Of a stretch of DNA of 64,000 bases, positions 63,983 to 64,000 are shown piece by piece. Within the stretch, counting starts at the first letter, position 1, and the number at the start of each line of letters is the position of its first letter. The stretch comes from Paralvinella palmiformis (lineage: Eukaryota > Annelida > Polychaeta > Terebellida > Alvinellidae). The stretch lies in the NCBI GenBank assembly GCA_025642065.1, contig JAODUP010000130.1:363501-427500 (forward strand), read 5' to 3'. The position numbers were made by a program, and so were the translations under genes. Under the pieces are notes generated by a model. It was not told the origin of the DNA and ran no database searches. It was given only the letters and a program-made list of their open reading frames with translations.

Positions 63983-64000
63983 GTACATCGGGCTTGTATG

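Overview
This is AT-rich animal nuclear DNA. It carries three intron-rich protein-coding genes, a high density of tRNA-derived SINEs, small inverted-repeat DNA elements, degenerate non-LTR retrotransposons and long (TA)n/(GA)n microsatellites. There are no operons and no CRISPR arrays. Gene structure and repeat style suggest a marine lophotrochozoan, most likely a mollusc. That is an inference from general character, not from a species-specific marker.

Gene 1, minus strand, about 2.4-25.1 kb: nicotinate phosphoribosyltransferase (NAPRT). Six exons encode the first ~273 residues; the rest of the gene lies beyond the left edge. Intron 1 is 17.6 kb and is full of repeats. Gene 2, plus strand, 29,977-38,185: a complete eight-exon, 457-residue zona pellucida (ZP) domain protein. 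It has a signal peptide, one ZP module, an acidic spacer, a furin-type site, a transmembrane segment and a short tail. Genes 1 and 2 are divergent and 4.9 kb apart. Gene 3, minus strand, 51,809-63,442: most of the kinase domain and the C-terminus of a CLK2-like LAMMER kinase. Its first exons lie beyond the right edge.

The most interesting signal is in gene 3. Two alternative versions of one exon (54,586-54,673 and 53,922-54,012) have intact splice sites and identical phases, and encode the same segment just after the LAMMER motif. Including both, or neither, breaks the reading frame, so they behave as mutually exclusive exons inside the kinase domain.

The 38-51 kb interval between genes 2 and 3 holds no intact gene that I can recognise. 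It contains a LINE fragment with a reverse transcriptase, decayed transposase, THAP and YqaJ-like fragments, and several repeats. Across the window I see about 14 copies of one SINE family, three of a second, and three miniature inverted-repeat element families with two copies each. One has a perfect 8-bp target duplication. A telomere-like tract beside an 85-bp palindrome is also present.

NAPRT (NAD synthesis), the ZP protein (extracellular matrix or egg coat) and CLK (splicing-factor phosphorylation) are not functionally linked; their proximity appears incidental.
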